Position numbers and translations under genes: made by a program. A DNA stretch of 64,000 nucleotides from Chondrosia reniformis (lineage: Eukaryota; Porifera; Demospongiae; Chondrillida; Chondrillidae): positions 7,495,001 through 7,559,000 of the forward strand of contig OX359195.1 of the NCBI GenBank assembly GCA_947172415.1. Direction: 5' to 3'. The notes under the pieces were generated by a model that saw only the letters and a program-made list of their open reading frames with translations, was not told the origin of the DNA and ran no database searches. Shown here piece after piece: positions 43,740-55,200 of this stretch (within the stretch, counting starts at the first letter, position 1; each line of letters starts with the position of its first letter).

Positions 43740-44501
43740 ATGTCGAAGCTCCAAATTGTGTTCCATCTCCTCGGAGTATTATCTCTTAGCTGTTCCCTCT
43801 GTCCGGCCATACCGAAAGGATTCGTGTCAATAGCCGACTATGATCCCACAATAATTCACGAGATACGATATGGAGGGTTTCACAACTTTGTAGGTCGAAT
43901 CATACGAGGCTACGACGAACCGCTTTGCATCTTAACCGAACAAGCCGCCCGAGCCCTCAGTGCAGCGCAGAAGGAGTTTATGAGCATGAAGCCTCCCTAT
44001 TCTATCAAAGTGTACGACTGTTACAGGCCGCAGATGGCAGTAGACGACTTTGTGGAGTGGGCCAAGGATTTAAACGACACCAAAATGAAAGAAGAGTTCT
44101 ATCCTTATCTTAATAAAAGCGTCCTCTTTCCACGTGGCTACATAGCAGAGAAGTCGGGTCATTCGAGGGGGTCTACATCTGACCTCACCATAGTACCCTG
44201 GCCTCCAGAACCTGAACCTGGTTACTACCAAGGCATGAAGCTGCTTCCATGTACTAACCGGCTACCATTCCGATATCCTGACAACAGTATTGATATGGGA
44301 ACTGGATTTGACTGCTTTGATGAGCTAGCACACACCAACAACACCAACATCACTACAAAAGAAAAGGAAAATCGAATGCTGCTTAAGAAGACTTTGACAA
44401 AGCATAATTTCACAAACTATTGGGCAGAATGGTGGCATTACACACTTAACAATGAACCGTTTCCAAACACTTATTTTAACTTTTCAATAAAGTGCAAATA
44501 G
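43740..44501 (+). CDS. VanX-type D-Ala-D-Ala dipeptidase, copy 2
   Basis: Intronless, 253 residues. It has a signal peptide (about 1-22) and all active-site blocks: YDCYRPQMA, GHSRGSTSDLT and EWWHYT. It lacks the hydrophobic tail of copy 1, so it should be a soluble secreted enzyme. Nearly identical to copy 3 and about 60 percent identical to copy 1. It begins 107 bases after the CARD-Kelch stop. A TGACGTCA site at 43721-43728 lies just before the start codon. Confidence 0.85.
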   Translation: MSKLQIVFHLLGVLSLSCSLCPAIPKGFVSIADYDPTIIHEIRYGGFHNFVGRIIRGYDEPLCILTEQAARALSAAQKEFMSMKPPYSIKVYDCYRPQMAVDDFVEWAKDLNDTKMKEEFYPYLNKSVLFPRGYIAEKSGHSRGSTSDLTIVPWPPEPEPGYYQGMKLLPCTNRLPFRYPDNSIDMGTGFDCFDELAHTNNTNITTKEKENRMLLKKTLTKHNFTNYWAEWWHYTLNNEPFPNTYFNFSIKCK

Positions 44502-45388
44502 CATGTACAAGCCGTTACTAAGACAGTAGTGGCAATGCAGAGAGTGACTAAGTATGAAGTTGTACAATAAATGTGGATTTATTAACATTATGATGAATTC
44601 TTTTAAAGGGAAGGTACCTTTCCATATAGTTTTCCTGTGAAATCTATAATATATAACCAGATTGTGATAGAAATATAACCACTAGAGAATCACCTAATTT
44701 GTTATTTATAGTGTAAACTAGATGATCAGACTCATATTTAAGAATAAATTAATATCTCTCTTCTCTGTGTAATGTTTTATAAGTTAGAACATAAAGGAGT
44801 CAAAACTGAGGAAGTACTATGATCACAATAAACAGTCAGTTGTAGAGTGGAATAATTGCTTAATACCCCATGGTGTGAAAGTATAAATCCATGGTTCTAA
44901 CTGTAGCTGGGGGTTTCCCAATGGAAAGTACCTAATTATAACCTAATCATCCAATATCAAAAAATTGAAATTACTTCATTGTGACTTCATTGATCATGAC
45001 CTCCCACAGTCTGCACTAACACTTTGTTTATTGATTAGGTTATGAAAACTTTGGCTGCGTACCTGTTTTACTGGCAAAAGTTTTCAAGATGTGGCTCTCT
45101 GTCTTGCATTCACTCATGCTATAATAGAAGTGTAGTTTATAGTGCATGTATTAGATTATTCATGTATATTAAAGTATAGATAGTCTATACCCTCAAATCC
45201 CTTCATTTCTATATATACGAGATGTATCAATTCATCCAGCTACCATCAAAACCATGTTCATTTTTGGCTGGTGTTGGCGTTGTGTATTAAGCAATAAGCT
45301 ACTTGCTTCCACTGAAGAAATATATACACGCAGATAAATGGCCCAACTTGAAACGTAATACATGCTTATGATGCCATCTTGATTAAAA
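44502..45388. other. Gap between VanX copies 2 and 3
   Basis: About 890 AT-rich bases. An AATAAA at 44567-44572 is a likely polyadenylation signal for copy 2. No gene and no match between the flanks of the two copies are seen. Confidence 0.55.
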
Positions 45389-46150
45389 ATGTCGAAGCTC
45401 CAAATTGTGTTCCATCTCCTCGGAGTATTATCCCTTAGCTGTTCCCTCTGTCCTGCCATACCGAAAGGATTCGTATCTATAGCTGACTATGATCCCACAA
45501 TAATTCACGAGATACGATATGGAGGGTTTCACAACTTTGTAGGTCGAATCATACGAGGCTACGACGAACCGCTTTGCATCTTAACCGAACAAGCCGCCCG
45601 AGCCCTCAGTGCAGCGCAGAAGGAGTTTATGAGCATGAAGCCTCCCTATTCTATCAAAGTGTACGACTGTTACAGACCGCAGATGGCAGTAGACGACTTT
45701 GTGGAGTGGGCCAAGGATTTAAACGACACCAAAATGAAAGAAGAGTTCTATCCTTATCTTAATAAAAGCGTCCTCTTTCCACGTGGCTACATAGCAGAGA
45801 AGTCAGGTCATTCGAGAGGGTCTACGTCTGACCTCACCATAGTACCCTGGCCTCCAGAACCTGAACCTGGTTACTACCAAGGCATGAAGCTGCTTCCATG
45901 TACTAACCGGCTACCACTTTGCTACCCTGACAACAGTATTGATATGGGAACTGGATTTGACTATTTTGATGAGCATTCGCACACCAACAACACCAACATC
46001 ACATTAAAACAAATTTCTAACCGAATGCTGCTTAAGAAGACGTTGACAAAGCATAATTTCACAAACTATTGGGCAGAATGGTGGCATTATACACTTAACA
46101 ATGAATCATTTCCAAACACTTATTTTAACTTTTCAATAAAGTGCAAATAA
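45389..46150 (+). CDS. VanX-type D-Ala-D-Ala dipeptidase, copy 3
   Basis: Intronless, 253 residues, same length as copy 2 and about 94 percent identical. It has all catalytic blocks. Most changes fall in residues 195-225 (PLCYPDNS, DYFDEHSH, ITLKQISN against PFRYPDNS, DCFDELAH, ITTKEKEN in copy 2). One Cys lost in FDYF and one gained in LCYP suggest a changed disulfide. DNA identity stops at the start and stop codons. Confidence 0.85.
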   Translation: MSKLQIVFHLLGVLSLSCSLCPAIPKGFVSIADYDPTIIHEIRYGGFHNFVGRIIRGYDEPLCILTEQAARALSAAQKEFMSMKPPYSIKVYDCYRPQMAVDDFVEWAKDLNDTKMKEEFYPYLNKSVLFPRGYIAEKSGHSRGSTSDLTIVPWPPEPEPGYYQGMKLLPCTNRLPLCYPDNSIDMGTGFDYFDEHSHTNNTNITLKQISNRMLLKKTLTKHNFTNYWAEWWHYTLNNESFPNTYFNFSIKCK

Positions 46151-46498
46151 GGAATTGTATGCCTTTGCCCTCTAGCCAGCCACATGTACATACATTATAA
46201 GATTTCAATTTCAATTCAAACTTGTTGAAACTTGTTCAAACTTGTTCATGATTCATTAAATCCTAAATCAAGAGAGCTGTTTTGAAGCATCTTGTTTATT
46301 TTAATATTTCAGCCTGGATGCATACTCAGACAACATATACCCTATTATCTCATGTTTATGGTATGGATTGCACAAGCATTCTGTAACTTGCTGGATATGT
46401 TAATTAGGTGATAAATAGAATCAATTAACCCCTTCAGTATATAAGCAAGGAGTCTAAGAAGAAAGATTCAGTGTATAGCATTTGAATTAACAGGCAAA

Positions 46499-48723
46499 AT
46501 GAGTAAACAGTGAGTACTGATTGAGTAACTATATAATCTATGCAACTAGCTGTATATAGCTACTGAATTACTCTATCTGCTTATGATTGTTTACTTTTAA
46601 AAGTAAATTATTATATTATCATATAGCATTTCCAAGATCAAGCTAGCAGCTAAGTTTCCTATAAGGCCAAGATCACCATCACCTGTTTCAGAAGTACATC
46701 TGAAGTTTCCCAGCCAAGTGACAGCGGTTATCAGCAATAACTTCACTCCACGCAGAAGATTACCATCACCAGTTGAAGATGTGAAAGGAAGGGATCCTTT
46801 TCATGGCAGACTTAGGGACACAATTGCAAGACCCATGTCACCTCCAGGACCAAGAGGAATAAGAAAATCAGCTTCTTTGGATGGTATTTCTGAGTCTTCG
46901 GAAGCTGTAATTCCTCTAAGAACCACATTATCTCCAATAATATCACAATGTACGGGAACTGATGCCATTGAACCCTCTGAGATCAGCCTGAATAAGCCAG
47001 TTTTCAGTAGCGTTGGGAGAAATATAAGTACCGCAAGTACAAATCAAGGGGATGTTTCATCGCAGCCAAGAGCAGCCACACAAAACCAAAGTGGAAAGAA
47101 GCGAAGCACAGAAGGTAGATAGCATCTCCTACATATGGCGTTACTCTTTGTATATTGCTCTAGATAAGGAGACCACGAGAAAAGATGGCCGCCCTTAAGT
47201 CCTTGAAACCAACAATGAATGGCTTTTTAGTTCCTATAACAGCTTTTGAAACACCAATGAGTGTGTCTGTGGGTTAAGATACAGTCCTACTTCCGGTTTT
47301 TCTGCGTACAGAGTCTAAGATTCTAGCGACTAGGAAATAGGTAACCTTAAATGTTTGACATGAAGCAAGTTATTTCTGAGGGTATCAGTTAAACATAGAA
47401 GCATAGACTGATGTGTATGGTACAGTCACTTAAATTTCAGTAGCTATACCATTTCTGTATGATTAGCCTAATTACATGATTACTGCCTTGATTCACCAGC
47501 TACTGTATACTTTATATTTTTTCTGTATAGGGAGGTCTGTAGTACCCTGGCAAAGTACAACTGAAGGAGATCATGAAGACCCCTGGCACAAAATTTACAT
47601 CCACTCAGATATATTGACACACAGATTCTCAAATGGGCCATATGACATTGTTAGCTTATTCAAGCTCCTCCTAAAGAAAAGACACATTGAATTCTTCAGA
47701 CAACTTCGAAATAATTTTCCGGATGACCGTAGATACAGTAAAGCTTCTATATCTCTAGTCTTTGAAAGAGATCAGAAGACATCAGATTTGCCTTTGAGTT
47801 TCCTCTCCAATCCGCAGTGTGAGGGAATCCGCCTGAGCCTTCTATCTCTGGTATTTGAGGTGCTGTTGAATGCTCCTGGAACTAAAGAAAACTTTGAACA
47901 TCTCCTTTCAATATCAGAAATCAGTAATGAAATTCCACCAGCCATGAAACTCTTCTTTGAGGCTCGTCATGCTTCTATCACCAATGATTCCAACAAGCAA
48001 ACAAAACTACTAGCAGAGGCTGATCATTTACTCAATAACTACCCTCTGACTCCAAAGGATTATGCATGGATTTATGATGCTCTGGGGCACATAGAAAAGT
48101 TGAAAGAGAGTGAGACATTTGAAGAGGTTTGCAAGAGAAAAGCCCACTATCATGAACTGGCTGAGGTATACAGAAGGCAAGAAAAACCTGTAAATGATGT
48201 TGAATTGGCAGTGAACATGTACGAGAGAACCATATCCAGACAAAGCCATGGATTTGCTAATGCTCACATTGGTTGTAATGGAGAAATTTCTTTGAGAGAG
48301 AAGAGTGAATACATGACCCTCGGTGCAGCCTATCACAGTGAGGCTGTAGAAGAGGCAACAAAACTGCAACACTATCTAGGCTTCAAAGTTGAGGATATGC
48401 ACAAAACTGATCTTACAGTGAGTCTGAGATTTGATGCCATGCTGAGAAAACTGAGGCCAAAGCAGATTGCAGCACAAATGGAATATTATTCCCTAAGGTG
48501 GTCTACAATTAAGTTTCATGCAGAAGTGCAGAGACATGCCAACATGGTGCGTCAAGAACGAGATCGTATACTTTATGATCTACTAGAGAATGAACAGCCA
48601 TCCACATCTCCAACTACAATTTTGAAGCAGAGGATGATGGAAGAATTTATTCCTTTAATTAGAGATGTCAGTAAAGGGATCATTCAAGGATTTACTCTTG
48701 ATTGCCCTGGCATGTCTGAATAA
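46499..48723 (+). CDS. Unrecognised 563-residue protein
   Basis: Three exons: 46499-46509, 46627-47114 and 47531-48723, in frame. Residues 1-165 are disordered, rich in Ser-Pro and Arg (RPRSPSP, RRRLPSP, RPMSPPGP), suiting proline-directed phosphorylation. Residues 180-560 are mostly helical, without signal peptide or membrane helix (KLLLKKRHIEFFRQL, ELAEVYRRQEKP). A TPR- or alpha-solenoid-like fold is possible but not shown. I do not recognise the family. Confidence 0.6.
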
Positions 48724-48923
48724 TTAAACTTTTTGACTTGACTTTTATTAAAAAAATGTGCAGAATGTTAATATTTTAAATCATTTAATATGTACTTTTA
48801 TTGATCATCAATTTGCATAACACTTCTGGAATTGAGTAAACATCAAATGAAGATTGCATATTTTACAATTCATAAATCAAAAAGGTACATGTTGCATTGG
48901 TGAAACATCTTCTGAAAAGTGAT

Positions 48924-48939
48924 GGCTTTAAGAAAAGCC
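48924..48939 (-). terminator. Histone mRNA 3' stem-loop, minus-strand H4
   Basis: Reverse complement is ggcttttcttaaagcc, the same stem-loop as the plus-strand gene. Confidence 0.93.
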
Positions 48940-48965
48940 GTTTTGAGTGAAAAGTTAAAAAGTGT

Positions 48966-49295
<330 letters not shown>

Positions 49296-49593
49296 TTACT
49301 AAATCGGCTCTGAAATCACGTTGAATCGATAATGCCAAGTGAATAAACAGCCATTTATAGAAGGATGGCGGACCATGTTGTAAAATGTTAAAAATCGTGA
49401 CGTCACGACTCGCGTGGGTGGATTATCTTACTGTCATTTTGTACTGAATTGATTTATACTCTCGCCTTAGTGTGCAATGCACATGGTGCACTTAAAAATT
49501 ATATATATTGAATTGAATATACAATAATAGTGCATCCATCTTCTGACATACAAAAGGAAAGCAATGGCAGTATGAAGAACAGCTCATGAGGTG

Positions 49594-51951
49594 TCATTTT
49601 ACTCTGAAATGTTGTTGAATATGTTCATAGACAACAAATGTAATACAAACAGCAGGAGTCACTCTAAACAAGAAAATGAAATTTAAAGTGTTAAGCACTG
49701 GCACAGATAGTTCAGAGAGATTTCAAAACTAAGACTAAGTTAAACATGATTCACATGGCCTGCAATTCTACCAACAGATCATGTATCAGATGATAAGGAA
49801 GTTCATATATTATTAGTATATTAGTAACTATCATTAGTATATTACTAACTATAAACTCACTTCAGTATGTTAGGAACTAGGCCTTTATAGAAGCCCCTCC
49901 ATCCCTCATACCTACAGAGGGTGTAGTTACATACACAAGTCACTATATAACATTGTCTGATATATTTGAGAACTAATATCAGCGAATCAATACTAAATGT
50001 ACAGTGAACATACCTGTATGTTTTCTTTACAGTGTCCATTATCCCAGTAAACTTGGTCTCCTGGTCCTAGCATGCATAAGAGGTACTTTATAGCACACTT
50101 TAACAGCAAATAGTTGGGCTGTTGGCTTCATAAGATATATAATATTAAGTCCAAAAGTATAGAACACTTGAAGGTGAGTGTGCCTTTAGTCAAGCAGTGT
50201 AGCATACATTGTGGAACATGTCCTCAAACTGAACTACATGTTTGAGCAAATACTTTTCAAAATAAACTGGACCTTCCATCTTGCCAAGGTTTACATAACC
50301 TAGGTAAACCCTCAGCTGTCCAGTAAATGGCAACTCTTCCTATAATGACCCTACTCGACTAGACATACTCACCTGTAACCTTGCCCTTACTACTTGGTAG
50401 GGAAATGTGGTAGCCACTGCAATCACTTTCGATACAGCTGCTATGGTCAGGTATACCAGAGTATTCTATATGGGATCATAATTATGTAAATATTTGGCTT
50501 TTGAAAGTAGGGACTCTATACAGATACCAGCCTTAAAATAAACACTTATCAAACAGTCAAAATTGCATACATTGATTACTACAAAAGATTTTTCATAATT
50601 CTCCTCACTAGTTTAGTTGTAATGGATATGTTCTTTGCGTTGCAATATATCTTTTTCATTTCTTCGTAAGCCATAAACTGTATAGCTCCGTGTGACACGC
50701 CAAACAGCCCTGGCACATAGCCTTTGTACATTCCCCTGATGCCTTCGTGTCTCATCAGCTTCCAGAGACCATCTGACAGAAGAAGACAGATCTACTCTAA
50801 CTCTACTAGAGAATTTGAATATATAGAAACAATCCTACTGGATCACTAGTGAAGAAAACATTTCTAGAAAGAATTCCTTGTTCCATGTAAAGGACTTTAA
50901 GAGTAATGTCCTTAAAGGCTGAACATTAAATGAATATAAAGTGTTGGAGACTGAGATTAGTGCATGGAGGAAGCTGCAGTGCAAGGTAAGGCTAGATGGA
51001 GTGACAACTGACCAAACGCTCCACTGTACCTCCTGTGTGGTGGAAGGGAGTCTGATTGGTAGAGACACAATCTTGTCTTGACCACCCAGATGGGGTTGGT
51101 CATACTCAGCGTCAGCACACCTTGAGACAATGGAAGAGAGAAAGTAATAATCAAATGACTAAATTTATTAAGTGAGATTCACCTGCCGAGGCAGCACACA
51201 AGAGATGAGTTCCAGCGGACAACTGCTTCTCCTCATTGAATCCTCTGACTTGAAACTTGGCAACATTGTAACTAAGCAAGTAAGCAAGTTTAGTGAAAAT
51301 TGATAAAGGACTTATATAGTCAGACTGTAACTTCACCTGTGACATCAGCAGGTGAATGTGGAGGTGAAATAGTGGTCTGGCTATGTGAGACTAGGACTTA
51401 ATATGTACAGCATGTGTGTTCTACACTTACAAAAGGAAATACAATCCCCATGAAGATCCAGCTCCCAACACATTGGCACTTGCCCCCTAAACAGAAGAGA
51501 ATTACTATGAAGGTGTGACTCTTCAAATTTGTCTCACACAACCAGACCTACAGCCTTCCATTTAAGGAAGTGCTATAGATATACTATATCTGTGGTCACA
51601 GTTACCTTGTATAGTCCGAGTACTCCATCTTGTTTGAGGATAGTCTTGGCTGCATCAAATACACCTTTGTACTTTGGTCTGTATGCAGTAGATGAGCCAT
51701 CATTGACTGTACAAATATAAAGTTTGAGTGAGTGGAAAACCCTATAATTAATGACGAGTAATTAAACATTGATTACCAGCAAATCTTATTTTTATCAGAT
51801 CAAAAGGATGCAATACGAGAGTTGACAGTGTCCCTCCGGCTATTCCTCCCAACAGGTGCTCGAGGCGAACCCCACTTCGAAGAGAACGACTCAAAGCGAC
51901 TAGCTTGCTGTACAGACCAACATGGCTGATTGATGACTTGTTGGTCTCCAT
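49594..51951 (-). CDS. SLC25A32: SLC25A32, mitochondrial folate/FAD carrier
   Basis: Ten exons on minus: 51777-51951, 51606-51706, 51431-51486, 51183-51271, 51013-51120, 50609-50772, 50373-50465, 50014-50066, 49861-49911 and 49594-49663, in frame, 319 residues (human 315). Three carrier repeats each have the PxDxxK-type motif: [21 protein letters not shown] (with the W typical of this subfamily) and [11 protein letters not shown]. The [10 protein letters not shown] and [16 protein letters not shown] stretches also match. It moves folate or FAD across the inner mitochondrial membrane. It is head-to-head with PDIA6. Confidence 0.95.
51374..51393 (+). repeat. Dispersed 20-base motif, copy in SLC25A32 intron 3
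   Basis: Reads ggtctggctatgtgagacta. A weaker relative (ggtctagccatgtgagaca) is at 55774-55792 in PDIA6. Confidence 0.6.
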
Positions 51952-52237
51952 TCACAGTCTACCAGCAGTAGACGCAGACAGCACTTCTACTCACAGACAA
52001 ATCATATGGTCATCAGCTCCTGTCGCGTAGAATTATATGGTCATCGCAAATAAAAATAAATGGATTATGTAATCAAGGAAATACTTGCATAATCGTTGAA
52101 CTGGCGTGGTTTCTTTCGACAATTCCACCAATCAAATTAGTGCACACAATTCCTAGCCGATACGTACATGTACATTGCGATTCCTCGTAGACCAGGTTAC
52201 CACAAAGACTTGTGAATTTGGATCGTTGATCGTGAAG
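51952..52237. promoter_or_regulatory. Divergent promoter between SLC25A32 and PDIA6
   Basis: 286 bases between the two start codons, holding both promoters. No TATA box is obvious. Confidence 0.55.
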
Positions 52238-55200
52238 ATGAGGGGTAAGATTCATTTCCGATATCGCTGTGAATTGTGCGGCATGAGCATCTCCTCTGAC
52301 AGAAGTGTTTGGAGGAAATACTTAATGTATGTGTTCCAGAAGAAGTGCTTGACCTCGAAATTACGTATAAGCGATTGCAATCACTACGCGTCATGCAAAT
52401 TAGGTGCTGCTCTGTATGAAGACATTATCATGGTAACTCGTTCAATTTTATATTTCCTGTGAAAATTCTTGTTCTTATGTATGTAGGGTCGATACTCATA
52501 GTAATTGGTTTACTTGTCGGATCATCTCTGGGATTTTATGAGGAGGGAGGAGACGTGGTCGTACTCACTGAGAGCAACTTTAAAAGTCAAGTAATACAGA
52601 GTAGTGAGGTCTGGCTGGTCGAGTTTTTTGCTCCATGGTAAGTCAATTTGTTAATGGAGAGAGTTAATTGTACATTAATCTTGTTCTGATGGACCAGAGG
52701 TATGTTTTAGTGTAATATTTAGTGTGGTCGTTGTAGACAGTAATGAGATGTTGACCTGTAAGCTGTTTTGTGATTTTAGGTGCGGACACTGTCAAAGGCT
52801 AACTCCCGAGTGGAAGAAAGCGGCGTCCATTTTGAGAGGGGTTGTGAAGGTGGGAGCTATTGATGCTGACAAATACAGGAGCATTGGTGGGCAATATGGA
52901 GTCAAAGGCTTTCCAACAATCAAAATATTTGGGGAAGACAAGCAGAATCCAAAGGATTTTAAAGGTGTGCTAGACCAATAGATATATATGTACATACATA
53001 CAATTGCTAATAAGATACAAGGTGTTGTGATGGTTACAATAGAACACAAGATTCCCTTCTAACTTTATCACAAGACTTAACAGAACTCTGCATCTAGAAC
53101 TGCAAACATCAGTATTGAACCATATCGTCACTACTGTATGTTGCTTAGTTACGTTCACTGTTGCTTAGTAACATTCACTGTTGCTTAGTTATGTTCACTG
53201 TTGCTTAGTTACATTCACTGGTGATAGGAATAGTGTAGCTCGAACGTGTCTATGGTGTCTCCAGGTTCCCGGACGGCACCTGTACTTGTGGAGTCGGCCA
53301 TGGGTGCTCTGACTGACATGGTCAATGGGAAGCTGGGGGGTGGAGGACAGAAGAAGTCTGGTGGAGGTGGAGGAGGAAGCGAGGGGACTGGAGGATCCGA
53401 TGAAGTTGTCACGTTGACAGATGCCAACTTTAAGGAGCTGGTAATTGACAGTAGAGATCCCTGGATGGTAGAATTCTTTGCACCTTGGTAATTGAGCATG
53501 CGGTCCAGTTGATACATATTGTAATGCATACATTTAATAATAATAATGTATACTTTTGTATATAATTATAGGTAAATAGTTAGAATGCTTGGAGTATGCT
53601 ATGTATCTAGCTTTTTATGAATGGTGATAGTGTGTTTAATGAATCCTGCTTTTGTTGCTATGGCAACACTAATGATAGATACCAACTCATTATTCACTAA
53701 TAGTATTTGGGCTATGGGAGGGCGTGCCAGCCTTACCAGTTGTACTATGTATGTAGGTGTGGTCACTGTAAGAGCCTCGCCCCCCACTGGGCCAAGGCCG
53801 CTGGAGAGATGAAGGGAAAAGTCAAATTTGGAGCTCTAGATGCTACAGTACACCAGAGCACGGCACAGCAATATGGGGTAGGCTGGTCACATGACTTTAG
53901 TACTTAATTACAAGAATATATTTCTGAGCTCCAAACCTCCATTTTATGATTTGAAGACATGTTTAAAAACTATTTATTAATAATTAATAAATTTGAGTTG
54001 TAGAATAAAATAGATATGTACATAATTGGTAATTGCATACATACATACATGAAAAATCTAAGATACCATTTTCCTACATGCTATATGCCTATTCTGTAAA
54101 AAGAGCCTATAGGGGAACTAAACCTAAAGAGAGCTTTAGATGAAGATACAGTAGTCTTTTCTTCCTTCTTTTCCCTTTCTTTTATCTTCTTCTCCACTGG
54201 GTCAGACAGCCGTTTCTGGGAATTCCACCCTTCATCAGTGATCCTGGGAGTCTTTGTCTTTTTCTTTATCTTGATCTTCTGTGAATCCTTGGCTTGGCTT
54301 GGCTTGACATACATGGGCTTGCCGTAGAGAGAAGAGAGATAGCAATAGTTGGATGATATTCTTTGCATTGGTTTAGATCCAAGGTTTCCCCACTATCAAG
54401 TTCTTCCCAGCTGGTTCCAAAACCTGGTCCTCTGCGGAGGACTACAATGGTGGAAGGACGTCGCAAGACTTGGTGGACTATGCCAATCAAAAATGGAGTG
54501 TGTCTCTGCCCCCTCCTGAGGTCTATCAGGTGAGGATTGTGTGCAGTCTAGTAGCAATATATATATACTCGTTGCTAGGAGACCGTGTATACATATCTGT
54601 TGCTAGGAGACCCATGATTATTTGGTGTGCACCACCAGCTGACAGCATGTGAACATCACATGTTGTATGGTGATAGTCAGCCATTTTATTGTATGAGGTC
54701 TTAATGTGCATCTACGTGACTTGCTGCTCTACTGTTAAGAGTACAGTCATCACTTCTCTAGAGTAATACTATAGCACCATTTTCTTAAGATGTGGTTGAG
54801 GCTAATAATATATACTAAAGCACTACTCCTACGGGTATGATTATAATAGAATGGAAGAAACTGTTTATATGTGTAATGTTCCGTTTGCTTGCAGTTGATC
54901 CAACAGCAGATACTGGATGACTGTACCAGCAGACAGCTCTGTGTCATTTCCTTCCTGCCACACATCCTGGATACTGGTACGCCATAGTATGCTTACAGGA
55001 AGTAATGCACCACTAATAACTTCCTGTTTCTCTCTACAGGTGCTGAACAGCGTAATAAATTCATAGCTGTTCTCAAGGCTCAGGCAGAATACTTCAAACA
55101 AAGGGACTTTGGGTGAGTTAAGAACATTATAATGAATGCTACACAATCCAAAGTAATAGGGTTTTTCTTTCTTAGGTGGGTGTGGTCTGAAGCTGGTTCT

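Noticed and set aside
52238-52462. A reading frame starting at 52175 and running through 52238-52462 with two Cys pairs
   Set aside because: Its ATG at 52238 is the PDIA6 first exon, which splices out after seven coding bases. The rest is intron 1 read-through.
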